A stretch of DNA of 64,000 bases from Solirubrobacterales bacterium (GTDB taxonomy: Bacteria; Actinomycetota; Thermoleophilia; Solirubrobacterales; 70-9): positions 44,204-108,203 of the forward strand of contig DATMZR010000013.1 of assembly GCA_035573435.1 (NCBI GenBank), in the 5' to 3' direction. Of the stretch, positions 63,418-64,000 are shown one piece after another. Made by a program: the position numbers and the translations under genes. The notes under the pieces are model-generated. The model was not told the DNA's origin and did not search any database. It saw nothing but the letters and a program-made list of their open reading frames with translations. How positions within the stretch are numbered: the first letter of the stretch is position 1; the number at the start of each line of letters is the position of its first letter.

Positions 63418-64000
63418 GCGTCGCCCCGTCGGCAGCGCGCCCAAGCGCGGCCTCGATCAGCTCCTCGGCGCTCTCGCCGTCCGCGCCGTCGAGGAGCCGC
63501 TGGGCCTCGGTCAACGTGTAGCCCAGGTACATGAGGCCGTCACGGGCCAGTTCGCGCGGGCTGTCCTCGTCGCCCTCCTGTCCCGGCGGGATGCCCTCCA
63601 CAAGCTGGCCCGAGACCTTCTCGCGCAACTCGACGATCAGCCGTTCGGCGGTTCGCTTGCCGACGCCGGGGGCGGCCTGGAAGCGCTTCGCATCCCCGGC
63701 GGCGATCGCCCGCATCAGCTCCCGAGGCGACCCCCCCGAGAGGATGGCGATCGCCACCTTGGGGCCAATTCCGGAGACCGAGGTGAGGTGGAGGAAGAGG
63801 TCGCGCTCCTCCTCGCTCGCGAAACCGTACAGCGACAGCGAGTCCTCGCGCGCCACGAGATGTGCTTGGAGGGTTGCCTGCTTGCCCCGCGCGGGGACCG
63901 ACTTGAGCGTCTCCACGGAAACCGCCAGGCGGTAGCCGACGCCGGCCGACTCGATCACCACGTGGTCCGGGCGCCGGACCAGAACCTGGCCGCGAACCGA
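63413..64000 (-). CDS. ruvA: Holliday junction-binding protein RuvA (5' end cut by window)
   Basis: About 195 residues are inside the window; the frame is open to base 64000 with [17 protein letters not shown] before VGYRL, so only a few N-terminal residues (normally MI...) are missing. Domain I (OB fold), the HhH motifs of domain II ([35 protein letters not shown]) and the C-terminal UBA-like domain III ([18 protein letters not shown]) are present. It binds four-way junctions and loads RuvB. Confidence 0.96.
   Translation of the reverse strand, partial: SVRGQVLVRRPDHVVIESAGVGYRLAVSVETLKSVPARGKQATLQAHLVAREDSLSLYGFASEEERDLFLHLTSVSGIGPKVAIAILSGGSPRELMRAIAAGDAKRFQAAPGVGKRTAERLIVELREKVSGQLVEGIPPGQEGDEDSPRELARDGLMYLGYTLTEAQRLLDGADGESAEELIEAALGRAADGATR

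Overview
This window is high-GC DNA from an actinobacterium, most probably class Thermoleophilia (Solirubrobacterales/Gaiellales type). The inference rests on an actinobacterial integration host factor next to gmk-rpoZ-coaBC, secreted proteins that open with an 'LTFANVVSVAALFVALGG'-like signal, an expanded family of NTF2/SnoaL-like proteins starting MSQEN, and frequent leaderless promoters. No taxonomy search was possible.

Layout. 1-150 is the 3' end of a sensor histidine kinase, followed by a probable small RNA (about 233-357). 371-24414 is a long minus-strand housekeeping block: secreted metallopeptidase, RNase J, dapA, dapB, an M16 protease, pnp, rpsO-ribF-truB-nrnA-rbfA-DUF503-infB-nusA-rimP, then dtd-TPR-coaBC-rpoZ-gmk-mihF. 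A VOC-VOC-SDR fusion and a plus-strand XRE/nucleotidyltransferase pair sit between dapA and dapB. 24492-34073 is a pyrimidine operon read pyrR-pyrB-pyrC-(isochorismatase)-carA-carB-pyrK-pyrD.

34183-49000 is more accessory: an alpha/beta hydrolase, RNase Z, tRNA-Arg(CCG) with a 26-bp copy of its 3' end 1.86 kb downstream (a small island bounded by att-like repeats), an rfbG/rfbF pair, then a SAM-I riboswitch controlling a threonine-synthase-like gene and a CysO-like sulfur carrier. This last unit is the most interesting system: the riboswitch argues for methionine rather than threonine synthesis. CorA, a methyltransferase, a sulfatase and a scatter of NTF2-like cassettes follow. 49118-64000 returns to housekeeping genes: HIT, phosphohexomutase, MBL hydrolase, lipid kinase, HIT, then on the minus strand rel, recJ, fused secDF, a zinc-ribbon/PAS protein, ruvB and the 3' part of ruvA.

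Two regulatory themes recur. One is a -10 box of GATACT/TATACT type placed 6-10 bases before a start codon, implying leaderless mRNAs. The other is a hairpin plus ribosome-binding element repeated three times between genes (before peroxiredoxin, pyrB and ruvB). No CRISPR array, insertion sequence or rRNA gene was seen.
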